A DNA stretch of 57,093 nt from Candidatus Bipolaricaulota bacterium (GTDB taxonomy: Bacteria; Bipolaricaulota; Bipolaricaulia; UBA7950; UBA9294): assembly GCA_026390345.1 (NCBI GenBank), contig JAPLGD010000062.1, positions 1 through 57,093 of the forward strand, written 5' to 3'. Below the pieces are notes generated by a model. That model was not told where the DNA came from. It was given only the letters and a program-made list of their open reading frames with translations, and ran no database searches. This document shows, piece by piece, positions 1 to 7,775 of the stretch (the first letter of the stretch is position 1; the number at the start of each line of letters is the position of its first letter). The translations under genes were made by a program, and so were the position numbers.

Positions 1-102
1 CGCAGAGCTGTTGGGCATCGGAACGATTCCGAGTCGCCAACGAGCCGGGGCTCAGACCTAATGACTGGACCTAACACGGGGGCAGGCTCATTCACTCCGA
101 TC

Positions 103-142
103 CTAGCTTTGAACTTGGACCGGCTTTCGGGGGGCAGGTCAC
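103..142 (-). repeat. IS-end-like repeat, copy 1 (tip at right)
   Basis: Read on the minus strand it starts GTGACCTGCCCCCC and continues through the core GGTCCAAGTT to a CTAG box. It matches the copy at 1681-1719 over most of about 40 nt in inverted orientation. The TGACCTGCCCCC-type tip resembles IS3-family ends (family knowledge; not searched). Confidence 0.55.
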
Positions 143-263
143 CCTTTGCCGGTCTGCGATGGAGGCTGCGTCCCTGAGCAGGACACGCGGAAGGCAGCAC
201 CCGGCATGGGCCGGCAGGCCGTGCCTATCTGCCATTGGCCTGCGTGGTCGGAGGAGGACTAGA

Positions 264-301
264 CTAGCTTGCGAAGTGGACCGTCGACCGGGGGCGGGTC
301 A
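264..301 (-). repeat. IS-end-like repeat, copy 2 (tip at right)
   Basis: A second, more diverged copy in the same orientation as 103-142. On the minus strand it reads TGACCCGCCCCCGG, then a GGTCCACTT core and a CTAG box. With copy 1 it forms a tandem pair on the left of the CARDB gene. Confidence 0.45.
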
Positions 302-439
302 TGTCACGGGGTTTCGTGTCGCATCCTAGGCGGGTATACCCTTCACTGGGACACGTGTGACGCCATTCTCGCAACAATTCGGGCAGAGCTTCGTTCCTCC
401 CGATCCTGGCACTCACCCAAGGCCATTCCGGGGGGCACG

Positions 440-1441
440 TCATTGGCAGCAGAGGCGGCCAGTCGCTGAATTGTTGTTGTCATCGGACTCAGTCACCAGA
501 TTGCTGTAGTCGACTTTGAGAGTCAGCACGCATCCGAACACACCTACCTGTGGTAGTACGCAAGGCAAGCAATTGCCGGAACAGGGGAAGGTCCACGTCC
601 ACGTGATGGGGGCCGTCTGATTCGGCATGAGGATGGGTACAGTCTGTACGACATGTTGTGATGAACTAGGCACACAATTCGACGAGACCCCATTGGCATT
701 GGTGACTTCTGCAAAGCACTCGACGGAGGATGAGTTGCCGAAGTTCTCAACCGTGGCGGTGACAGTTGCCTCGCACATTCCTCCTTCGTGGTAGACGCAG
801 TGCCCTAAGTAGGGTTGGTCGGGGTTATCCGCAGTGAATCTTAGGTCAGGGAGAGGTGATGTCGGCCCGGTGGTCGTCACTTCATCCGTGTTAAGGGAAG
901 GGTACGCCATGACGTGCCCCGTGACTTCGTCGTCAACGGCGGTTCCCGTAGGGACGTCGATCCAGAAATCACCAGAGCCGCCAGGATCGATGCCCTCTTC
1001 GCTCGATGCCGGAGGCAACTGAGCAGCCCACTTCCATCCGTTCGGGAGCCCGGTGTTGTAGTCAACTGTACCTATGCAGGTCCAATTGCCGAGGTTGGTG
1101 TAGCATGGCGAATTGCTTCCTGTGTTGTTGGGCAGCGAGAATTCGCAGACGTGCACACTACTGCAGTTGTTGGTTACTCTGTAACCGTACCTGTCGACAT
1201 GTGTGCCCCCGACAGCTAGGTCCGTTGTTACGCATTCCTCGATCTGAACGTTTCCGTAGCCCCCCACGTTGGAGGTCTGCACATCGTTAGCGAAAGGATG
1301 GCTTCCCGGAGGGCAGAACCCAGCCTGGAACGGTGGGAAGCCTGGGATAGTGCGCACCTTCCCTTGAGTCATCAAGAAGCAACCGATCACGCAGAGGCAA
1401 ACGACAACAACCTTTCGCAATCCCGTGGCACACGTCATCAC
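440..1441 (-). CDS. Secreted cysteine-rich CARDB-type protein
   Basis: A 333-residue exported protein of unknown role. Residues 8-27 form a hydrophobic signal peptide after a Lys/Arg-containing start. The last ~130 residues look like a CARDB/Ig-like fold: they begin around PDLRFT, carry a beta-sandwich pattern and end with VDYSNLVTESDDNNN, the usual acidic NN closure of CARDB repeats. The protein is rich in Cys, Asn, Ser and Thr. AGGAGG lies 5 nt before GTG at 1441 and 8 nt before ATG at 1438, so either start fits. Base composition is lower in GC than neighbouring genes, and paired IS-end-like repeats flank it, which suggests recent acquisition. Binding partner unknown; a surface adhesion or scaffold role is inference. 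Confidence 0.75.
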   Translation of the reverse strand: MMTCATGLRKVVVVCLCVIGCFLMTQGKVRTIPGFPPFQAGFCPPGSHPFANDVQTSNVGGYGNVQIEECVTTDLAVGGTHVDRYGYRVTNNCSSVHVCEFSLPNNTGSNSPCYTNLGNWTCIGTVDYNTGLPNGWKWAAQLPPASSEEGIDPGGSGDFWIDVPTGTAVDDEVTGHVMAYPSLNTDEVTTTGPTSPLPDLRFTADNPDQPYLGHCVYHEGGMCEATVTATVENFGNSSSVECFAEVTNANGVSSNCVPSSSQHVVQTVPILMPNQTAPITWTWTFPCSGNCLPCVLPQVGVFGCVLTLKVDYSNLVTESDDNNNSATGRLCCQ

Positions 1442-1552
1442 GGATACCTCCTCGGCTACGCGCGGGGAAAGGCACCCATCTTGGTCGTGTCACGACCCCA
1501 CAGGACGGACCCTCTGCTCCGCTTGGGTGGTAGAGAGCCACTCATCTCATTC

Positions 1553-1580
1553 AGTATGGGAGGAACGGTACGCATGTCAA
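1553..1580 (-). promoter_or_regulatory. Putative sigma70-type promoter of the CARDB gene
   Basis: On the minus strand, TTGACA (1580-1575), a 16-nt spacer and CATACT (1558-1553) lie about 110 nt upstream of the start. The -35 is perfect and the -10 is weak. Confidence 0.4.
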
Positions 1581-1616
1581 CTTATCGAACTCAGAAGCTT
1601 GGTTTTCCGTATCAGA

Positions 1617-1655
1617 TGACCTGTCCCCAGAGAGATGGTCCAAGGTGAGTTCTAG
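1617..1655 (+). repeat. IS-end-like repeat, copy 3 (tip at left)
   Basis: Starts TGACCTGTCCCC, followed by a GGTCCAAGGTGAG core and a CTAG box. It is inverted relative to copies 1 and 2 and direct relative to copy 4, 64 nt downstream. Confidence 0.5.
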
Positions 1656-1680
1656 GATCGAAAGAAGGTGACCCGCCCCG

Positions 1681-1719
1681 TGACGTGCCCCCCGAAAACC
1701 GGTCCAAGTTGAGTGCTAG
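1681..1719 (+). repeat. IS-end-like repeat, copy 4 (tip at left)
   Basis: Starts TGACGTGCCCCCC, followed by GGTCCAAGTTGAGTG and CTAG. It is the best inverted match to copy 1. No transposase reading frame follows it on the right. Confidence 0.55.
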
Positions 1720-1940
1720 AGTCGGGAGGAAGGGAGGCAGAAACGCCGAGTAGGTCGCATGGCCGGTAGGGACGAAGGGAAATCACTGGCGCCCGGCTAC
1801 CCAAGGGTGTTGCGTTCCGCGTGTCCTCGGGTTCAGAACTCCCGGCCGTAGATGAACCGTTCGGAAGAGGAGTCGGGAAACCTCGGCACCATTCAGCGCG
1901 CTCCTTGGGGCACCCATCGCGAGTGACGCAGAGACTCGGA

Positions 1941-1969
1941 TTGCCCCGCGTGCGCGTTGCGCCTAGGAT
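1941..1969 (+). promoter_or_regulatory. Putative promoter of the Vgb-like gene
   Basis: TTGCCC (1941-1946), a 17-nt spacer and TAGGAT (1964-1969) lie about 30 nt before the ATG at 2000. Confidence 0.4.
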
Positions 1970-1999
1970 GGCTACGACGACGTTCTGGGAGGCGAGACG

Positions 2000-3487
2000 A
2001 TGCGCAGAATGGAGTGGCGAAGCGTGGGAAGAAGGGTGTTCGTCCTGTTCGGGACACTGATCGTGTTCGCCGGCACCGTCCTAGGGAGCGGCGAGCCCGC
2101 GACGCTGACGTCGTGGACGGTGCCCACGCCGGGCAGCACCCCCGCGGGAATCATCGTGGCGGACGGGATCGTGTATTTCACGGAAGCCCATGGCAACAAG
2201 CTCGGTCGCCTCGACCCGGCGACGAACCTCTTCACGGAGTGGGACGTGGGGCTCGGGCCCGAGCGCCTCGTCATTGGACCCGAGGGTGGCATCTACTTCA
2301 CCGAGCGATGGGCAGACCGCATCGGCCGCATTCTGCCCGGAGGCGACTTCTACACGTCGGAGGCCGTGGCCGCCGCGGGGTCGGAACCGCTCGGCTTGGT
2401 CGTCGATCCGTCAGGATCGCCCTCGCTGTGGTACACGGAGCGCGAAGCGTCGAAGGTCGGACGGGTCGCTCTGGGCGGCCTGCTGTTCGACGTTCTCCAA
2501 GGTAGAGTCCCGACGCTGCAGCCTGTAGGCCCGTCAACCGTCGCCCTCCCCCCCGCGACGACAACCATCGCGCCCTACATGACCCCGGGCAATCCGCTGC
2601 TGCCGCCGGGGATCGCCGTCGCGCCGCGCACAGCTTCCGGACCCTATACGGAGTGGACCTTCCCAAGCGACTCGATGCATCTCCGGGATCTCGCCTTCGC
2701 GCCGAGTGGCTCCGTCTTCGTGTCCACGGAGACGAGAAGCATCCTGGAGCTTTCCCCCTCAACCAACACGGTCCTGTTCCACGACCTGCCGATCACCTCG
2801 TCGTCATTGCGTCTTGCGGTAGATTCAAGCGGACGCGTCTGGTTCACCGAGAGCTGGAACGGGAAGATTGGCCGGCTGGACCCGACCACGGGTGAGGTCG
2901 CGGAGTGGGCGGTGTCGGGCTCGCAGCCGGTGGCGATCGCCGTTGCCGCGGACGGCACGGTGTGGTACACCGACCGCGTCCGCAGCCGCATCGCCCACCT
3001 GAATCCCGCAACCGGGGTGCTGACGGAGTACCCGCTCTTCCCCGGCTCGAACCCGGTCGACATCGTCCTCGAGTCGCTCAATCAGGTCTGGTTTACGACG
3101 GAGGCGAACTGGGTCGGACGGCTCAGCATCGAGCCCACGCTCGCGCTGCCGCACTTCTCGGACGCCATCTTCGGCATTCACGTCACGGCCCTGTCCACCA
3201 CCGGAGCTCGTGTCACTGTCAACTACCTCTACTCGGGAAGCCACGGTCTTCCTGTCTTCGTCGGCGGGCTGCCCGTCGTCGGCGGCGTCCAGTCGACGGG
3301 CTTCGGCTACGTACCGCAGGTCATCGCGACCGCGGGGTCCGGGAACGTCACGTTCGACATCTCCTACCTCGCCACGGGGTGCATGACGACCGACGGTATG
3401 GAGGTCTACCTCTACGACGCGGGGCGCTCGACGTTCCTCGTCTACCAGATCTCGATGACGATGCGTTGGGGGCCCTGCTCGCCGTAG
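2000..3487 (+). CDS. Secreted Vgb-like (streptogramin-lyase type) beta-propeller protein
   Basis: A 495-residue exported protein. Residues 10-29 are a signal peptide after an Arg-rich N-terminus. Residues ~35-380 carry repeated blades of the form GI..D..IYFTE...N.IGRLDP.T....EW, the pattern of the virginiamycin B lyase / SMP-30-like six-bladed propeller. A ~100-residue C-terminal region after ~385 looks like a beta-sandwich with no assigned family. GGGAGG sits 7 nt before ATG 2000, which supports this start. In this fold most environmental homologues have no demonstrated lyase activity, so antibiotic resistance should not be inferred. The gene stands alone and converges on the dehydrogenase operon. 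Confidence 0.8.
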   Translation: MRRMEWRSVGRRVFVLFGTLIVFAGTVLGSGEPATLTSWTVPTPGSTPAGIIVADGIVYFTEAHGNKLGRLDPATNLFTEWDVGLGPERLVIGPEGGIYFTERWADRIGRILPGGDFYTSEAVAAAGSEPLGLVVDPSGSPSLWYTEREASKVGRVALGGLLFDVLQGRVPTLQPVGPSTVALPPATTTIAPYMTPGNPLLPPGIAVAPRTASGPYTEWTFPSDSMHLRDLAFAPSGSVFVSTETRSILELSPSTNTVLFHDLPITSSSLRLAVDSSGRVWFTESWNGKIGRLDPTTGEVAEWAVSGSQPVAIAVAADGTVWYTDRVRSRIAHLNPATGVLTEYPLFPGSNPVDIVLESLNQVWFTTEANWVGRLSIEPTLALPHFSDAIFGIHVTALSTTGARVTVNYLYSGSHGLPVFVGGLPVVGGVQSTGFGYVPQVIATAGSGNVTFDISYLATGCMTTDGMEVYLYDAGRSTFLVYQISMTMRWGPCSP

Positions 3488-3558
3488 CGAACTCCGAAGA
3501 TCGGCCGGCCCGTCCGGGAGAATTGAAGTAAGCAGCTCGGCGCCGCGGATCCGGGCAA

Positions 3559-3724
3559 GGAGTTCCTGCCGCCCTACCAGGCAGGAACTCCCGAGCGGCC
3601 GGACGACGGCCGACACTCAGACGACGAGTTCGTGCCGCCGAGTGGGGCACGAACTCGCAAGCTGCTGGTCATTCAAGCGGACAAGGGAAGAGGAGTTCCT
3701 GCCACTTCACGAGGCAGGAACTCC
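3559..3724. repeat. Array of three evenly spaced stem-loops
   Basis: Three perfect 12-bp stems, each closing a 9-nt loop: 3559-3570/3580-3591, 3625-3636/3646-3657 and 3692-3703/3713-3724. Starts are 66 and 67 nt apart. Stems 1 and 3 are identical (GGAGTTCCTGCC). Stem 2 (CGAGTTCGTGCC) differs at two positions with matching changes on the other arm. Loops differ in sequence but not length. The sequence after stems 1 and 3 is shared (CGAGCGGCCGGAC). The array lies between convergent genes and could act as a two-way terminator, but T-tracts are absent, so a repetitive palindromic element is equally likely. Confidence 0.8.
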
Positions 3725-3760
3725 CGAGCGGCCGGACAACGAGAACCGTCCGGCCGCCAC

Positions 3761-4918
3761 TTACTTCAGCGCCTCCTGTCCCTTGAAGACACGGTACGGC
3801 GACAGGAGCTCAAGAATCTCGTCGTCTTCCGGCGTCGTTTCGCCCTGCACGGCACGGGCGAGGAGCTCGCCAAGTCCAGGCCCGAGCATGAAGCCCTGCC
3901 CGCAGAGACCAATGGCCATGAGGTAGCCGTCGACTTCGCGCGCCCAGCCCACGATCGGCGACCCGTCCGGTGTCATCGGATAGAGACCGCGCCACGTCCG
4001 GCGGACGCGAAGGTTGGCGAGCGTGGGCATCAGGCGCACCATGCGGCCCGCCACCATCGGGAGGAAGGCGCTCGTCTCGCGCCGGTCGAAGCCCCACAGG
4101 TTGGGGCTCGGGGTGATACAAAAGACGACCTGCCCCGTCGCGAGCTGGTAGAAGTAGTAGTTGGCCGACCCAGGCGCCGGCGCGATGTCGACGACCATCG
4201 GCACGAAGAAGGGCGCGACGGGCTCTGTGATTCCCCCTTCGTGGGAGTCCGGGCGCACGGGGTGCTCGAGGCCAACCAGGCGGCCGACGTCGGCGGCCCA
4301 GGCGCCCGCCGCGTTGATGACGACGCGCGTCTCGTAGCGTCCCTTCGACGTGGTCACACCCTGAACCCGGCCGTCCCGCACCTCAACGCCCGTGGCGGCC
4401 TCGCCGAAGTGGAACTCGACGCCGGCTCCCTTTGCCCGCTCGTACAGCGCGTGACCGAAGAGAAGCGGGGAGCAGTGTCCGTCGCCCGGAGAGAAGGTGC
4501 CGCCGATCAGACCGTCGGGGCGAAGCGGCGGGACGATCTTCAGGAACGCGTCGCGGTCGTACCATTCGATGTCAAGCCCGTATCGCTTCTGGATGACGAG
4601 AAGATCCTTCAGGGTTTTCTCCTCGCGCGGCGAGTAGGCGACGAACGAGTACCCTCCGGTTGTCCACTCGATGTCGTCGCCGTACGTGTCTTTCCAGGTC
4701 CTCGCGATCTCGAGCGACCGCAACCCCAGGCGTATCTTGGCCGGGTCGGAGTGGGTCGCGCGGATGCCCCCGATCGCCGCCTTGTTCGAACCCTGGCCGG
4801 CACTCGCAAACGGCTCGAGGACGAGGACCGAGAGACCGTTCTCGGCCATCGCCCACGCCGCCGGAACACCGACGCTGCCAGCCCCAAGGACGATGACGTC
4901 GTAGGTTGAGCGCGGCAC
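3761..4918 (-). CDS. FAD-dependent amino-acid/amine oxidoreductase, DAO family (beta subunit)
   Basis: A 385-residue flavoprotein of the DAO superfamily (sarcosine oxidase beta, HcnC, proline dehydrogenase beta and relatives), likely oxidising an amino acid or secondary amine. The N-terminus has the Rossmann motif VIVLGAGSVGVPAA. NAAGAWA and GLYPMTPDGSPIVGW near the C-terminus are typical of this family. The GTG at 4918 begins 2 nt after the stop of the upstream Fe-S/flavin gene, with a purine-rich SD inside that gene's end. The longer frame back to 4951 would overlap it needlessly. It pairs with the 712-residue protein to form a two-subunit dehydrogenase. Substrate cannot be read from sequence; proline, glycine, sarcosine or hydroxyproline are candidates. 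Confidence 0.85.
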   Translation of the reverse strand: MPRSTYDVIVLGAGSVGVPAAWAMAENGLSVLVLEPFASAGQGSNKAAIGGIRATHSDPAKIRLGLRSLEIARTWKDTYGDDIEWTTGGYSFVAYSPREEKTLKDLLVIQKRYGLDIEWYDRDAFLKIVPPLRPDGLIGGTFSPGDGHCSPLLFGHALYERAKGAGVEFHFGEAATGVEVRDGRVQGVTTSKGRYETRVVINAAGAWAADVGRLVGLEHPVRPDSHEGGITEPVAPFFVPMVVDIAPAPGSANYYFYQLATGQVVFCITPSPNLWGFDRRETSAFLPMVAGRMVRLMPTLANLRVRRTWRGLYPMTPDGSPIVGWAREVDGYLMAIGLCGQGFMLGPGLGELLARAVQGETTPEDDEILELLSPYRVFKGQEALK

Positions 4919-4919
4919 G

Positions 4920-7058
4920 CTACTTCGCCCCCTTCCCGCGGACCTTCGCATCTACGCGCCGGCCCACACCCTCGTTCGACGCGCCGGCGAGGACACCGAG
5001 CGGCACTTCGACGAACAGCGGTCGGCGCACGTTCTCCGTCACATCGGCCAACGAGACACCCTCCTCACGGAAGAGCCGTTGGATCAGGGCGGTGCACGTC
5101 TTTCCCCCGCACGCGCCCATTCCGGCCCTGGTGACGATCTTGATCTCGTTCATGTCTCGATACCCTTCGCGAATGCATGCGCGGATCTCACCCGCCGTGA
5201 CTCGTTCGCACCGACAGACGATGGCGTCGTCGCCGAGCGGCTCGACGGCCTCGGGAAGCGGTTGCGAGATCCACGGCTCCTGAACGCGAATCCCAGCAAT
5301 CCGCGTCGCAATGTCGCGGGAAACTCGTACCCTGACGAGCACCGTGCGATCGTTCTTCGGGAGCGCCTTGACCTCGAGGACGGAGACCTCTCCGAGGGGA
5401 GTCCCCACGTCGTCGGAAACCATGACGCGATTCCCCGCAGAGAGTCGATCGCTCGGGAACTCGAACGGCACGGTGACGATCGGACCGCCCTCTCCGCGCT
5501 CGTCAACCAGGGTGATCGCAAGTCCCGGGCAGATCGCCACGCATCGCTCGCAGCCGACGCACGCCTTCCCGCCTTCCGCCCCGCGGAACTCCGGAAGACG
5601 GCGCAGGTCGGCTTCGTCGATCGCGATCAGTTTCTGAGGGCAGACCGACGTGCACGGGTTGCAGGGGATTTCCTGCGAGCAGTGGAAGACGGGGTACACG
5701 GCTCCGACTCCTCCACCCAGGTACAGATCGAGCGACGCGCGCTCGACGGCCGGGCCGGGTTTCGACTTCAGGATCTCGCCCATTCGAGACCACGCGGCGG
5801 GCACCTCGTCGATCGTAGCTCCGAGGGCCCGCGCAATCTCGAGCCCCCTGATCTTCCCCGCGAAGATGGCCGCCGACGCCTCCGCGATCTCCTCCGCGTC
5901 GCCGGCGGCGTAGACGGGAAGGCCGAACTCGGCGGCCGCCTTGTGGAACTCGTCCACCGGATCGAGCCCGACGGCAATCAGCACCGTGTCGCAGGCAAAC
6001 GATCGTTCCGTACCCGGGATGGGGCGGAAGCCCTTGTCGATGGCGGCAATCGTCACCGACTCCACGCCCTCCGCCCCGTTTGCCGACAGGATGGTGTGCG
6101 AGGTGTAGATCGGAACTCCCATGCGTGCAAGCTTGTCCTTGTGGACCTTGTAGCCGCCGCACTCCGGAAGCGCTTCCACTAAACCCACGACATCGATACC
6201 TGCCTGCAGCGCGTGGTACCCGGCGATGAGTCCTACGTTGCCGCCTCCGACGATGAACAGTCGTTCCGCCGCACGAACGAGGTCGCGGTTGACGAGCGTC
6301 TGGAACGCGCCGGCGCCGTAGACGCCCGGAAGTGTGTTTCCCTTGAAGACGAGCGACTTCTCTCGCGCGCCGGTCGCCACGAGGAGGACCCGCGGCCTCA
6401 CGACCGCGTACGTGGCGCCGTGGAGGATCCCGACGAGGCCGTCGCTGAATACCGCGAGCGCCGCGCTGTCGAGCCACACCTCGACGGACGGGAGATCGCG
6501 CACGCGCCCTTCGAGCCGCGACGCGATGTCGATCCCGCGCGTCCCTGCGTGTACCGCGTCGATCGACCCGAAGAACCGGTGAGTCTGCAGAACGAGCTTC
6601 CCGCCAAGGCGGTCTTTGTCATCAACGACCAGGACGTCGACGCCCCGGCTTCCGAGCTCGATCGCCGCCGAAAGCCCCGCGGGCCCGCCGCCGAGGACAA
6701 GCACGGAGACGTCTTTCCTCTCCGGCTCCCTCACCTCGGGCGCTCGTTCGATCGGCGGAAGGTGCGGCAGGCCGTCGAGCGGCTCGACGTGGAGCCCCAC
6801 CGTCGCCGGGGTCATGCACGCCTTCACGGCGAGGCCGTCCGCCAACACCATGCACTGGGAGCACTGGCCGTTGGCGCAGAAGAGCCCCTGGGGCGCGCCG
6901 TCTTTCGGATGATGCCCGAAGACGCGAATGCCCCCGGCGAAAAGCGCCGAAGCGATCGTTTCGCCGGGATACGCCGAGACCCCCTTCCCAGCGAACGTGA
7001 AGGTGAATGGGGTTCCTCGTTCCTTGCGGACGATGGGGTGGCCTTCGATCCGCGTCAT
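4920..7058 (-). CDS. Fused 2Fe-2S / flavin / 4Fe-4S / BFD-type dehydrogenase alpha subunit
   Basis: A 712-residue multidomain redox protein. Residues ~1-95: a Fer2_4 [2Fe-2S] domain with CANGQCSQC. Residues ~115-430: an FAD pyridine-nucleotide-disulphide oxidoreductase fold with VLGGGPAGL and a second VGGGNVGL nucleotide site. Residues ~465-530: two ferredoxin-like Cys sets, C-x5-C-x2-C-x3-CP and CVGCERCVAICP. Residues ~610-650: a BFD-like [2Fe-2S] domain with CRCE and GACGGKTC. This joins into one chain what hydrogen cyanide synthase A/B or archaeal proline dehydrogenase alpha/gamma subunits split up. It probably passes electrons from the DAO partner to a carrier or quinone. The start overlaps the regulator's stop as ATGA. 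Confidence 0.85.
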   Translation of the reverse strand: MTRIEGHPIVRKERGTPFTFTFAGKGVSAYPGETIASALFAGGIRVFGHHPKDGAPQGLFCANGQCSQCMVLADGLAVKACMTPATVGLHVEPLDGLPHLPPIERAPEVREPERKDVSVLVLGGGPAGLSAAIELGSRGVDVLVVDDKDRLGGKLVLQTHRFFGSIDAVHAGTRGIDIASRLEGRVRDLPSVEVWLDSAALAVFSDGLVGILHGATYAVVRPRVLLVATGAREKSLVFKGNTLPGVYGAGAFQTLVNRDLVRAAERLFIVGGGNVGLIAGYHALQAGIDVVGLVEALPECGGYKVHKDKLARMGVPIYTSHTILSANGAEGVESVTIAAIDKGFRPIPGTERSFACDTVLIAVGLDPVDEFHKAAAEFGLPVYAAGDAEEIAEASAAIFAGKIRGLEIARALGATIDEVPAAWSRMGEILKSKPGPAVERASLDLYLGGGVGAVYPVFHCSQEIPCNPCTSVCPQKLIAIDEADLRRLPEFRGAEGGKACVGCERCVAICPGLAITLVDERGEGGPIVTVPFEFPSDRLSAGNRVMVSDDVGTPLGEVSVLEVKALPKNDRTVLVRVRVSRDIATRIAGIRVQEPWISQPLPEAVEPLGDDAIVCRCERVTAGEIRACIREGYRDMNEIKIVTRAGMGACGGKTCTALIQRLFREEGVSLADVTENVRRPLFVEVPLGVLAGASNEGVGRRVDAKVRGKGAK

Positions 7059-7678
7059 GCGTTGTCAGTCTCCTTTCTGCGAGACGCGTCGTCCGTGGAC
7101 GACGCCCCGGCCGCCGCGCCGGTGTCGATAAACCGCTGCGTGACGGCCATCAAGATGCGAGCCCCCGAGTTCGCGGGGGTCGAGTAGGCGTGGGGCTCGG
7201 TCGCACGAACCCGATAGCTGTCCCCCGCTTCCAGACCGAAGATCTCGTCGCGAAGCCGAAGCCGCAGCTTCCCCGCGAGCACGTAGCCAAACTCCTCCCC
7301 GTCGTGAGTCGATTCCGTCGGCTCCGTGCCCGCGGGGAATTCGGCGATCAGGAGTTCCTGGACCGGCGCCGCCGGAAGCTGCCGAGTCAGGTACCCGTAG
7401 GTTACGGGCGAAGCCCCAACGCGGATGTGGAGTTGTTGCGCCGCTTTCGTCACGCCGGGCGCCGCCTCGCTCAGCGGGCGATCGCTCGAGAAGAGCGTCT
7501 CGATCCGCAGATCCAGCGCACGACAGATCGCCGAGAGCGAGACGATCGAGAGCGTCGACTGCCCCCGCTCGACCTGCGACAGAAAGCCGGTTGAGAGCCC
7601 CGAGCGCTGCGACAACGTCTCGAGCGTCCATCCGCGCTGCTGGCGAGCTTGGCGGATCCGTGCACCGAGGTCTTCCAT
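7055..7678 (-). CDS. XRE-family regulator with C-terminal cupin domain
   Basis: A 207-residue transcription factor, first gene of the dehydrogenase operon. Residues ~5-62 form an XRE helix-turn-helix (LSQRSGLSTGFLSQVERGQ). Residues ~115-190 form a cupin_2 barrel (EEFGYVLAGKL, then a conserved Gly-Asp turn) that in related regulators senses a small effector, often an amine or amino-acid derivative. Such regulators typically control the catabolic operon next to them. The stop overlaps the start of the 712-residue subunit by 4 nt. The upstream palindrome at 7690-7712 is a candidate operator, which would make the gene autoregulated and place the M42 peptidase gene under the same control. Confidence 0.9.
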   Translation of the reverse strand: MEDLGARIRQARQQRGWTLETLSQRSGLSTGFLSQVERGQSTLSIVSLSAICRALDLRIETLFSSDRPLSEAAPGVTKAAQQLHIRVGASPVTYGYLTRQLPAAPVQELLIAEFPAGTEPTESTHDGEEFGYVLAGKLRLRLRDEIFGLEAGDSYRVRATEPHAYSTPANSGARILMAVTQRFIDTGAAAGASSTDDASRRKETDNA

Positions 7679-7689
7679 GGCTCTTCACT

Positions 7690-7712
7690 ATATCGAACGG
7701 GGCTTTCGATAT
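7690..7712. promoter_or_regulatory. Candidate operator palindrome for the XRE-cupin regulator
   Basis: Perfect 8-bp arms ATATCGAA and TTCGATAT are separated by 7 nt. A third ATCGAA half-site lies at 7725-7730. The site sits 11 nt upstream of the regulator start, between it and the divergent M42 gene. Confidence 0.55.
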
Positions 7713-7775
7713 CTATGCAGATGCATCGAAGCACCGTCTCCTCTACACTGTCCGCGGCGAAAGGGGAGAGAACGC

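Larger units (their letters stand above)
1..439. other. Intergenic, lower-GC region without a recognisable gene
   Basis: No frame reads as a plausible protein. The stretch holds two imperfect copies of an IS-end-like motif, listed separately. Frame 1 is open from position 1 to about 175 but shows no transposase or other motif, so a decayed element is possible but not shown. Confidence 0.5.
1442..1999. other. Intergenic region between the CARDB gene and the Vgb-like gene
   Basis: Contains a minus-strand promoter for the CARDB gene (1553-1580), two IS-end-like repeats (1617-1655 and 1681-1719) and a plus-strand promoter (1941-1969). The rest, 1720-1940, shows no gene I can support. Confidence 0.55.

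Noticed and set aside
440-1441. Transposase between the IS-end-like repeats
   Set aside because: The protein has a signal peptide and CARDB-type domain; no DDE motif or HTH is present.
2000-3487. Streptogramin resistance by virginiamycin lyase
   Set aside because: The propeller repeats match the family fold, but this is an exported protein with a C-terminal domain and the catalytic residues were not confirmed.
3632-4909. 425-residue plus-strand frame opposite the DAO gene
   Set aside because: It is a GC-codon shadow rich in Arg, Pro and Gly with no motif; the minus-strand DAO gene is clear.
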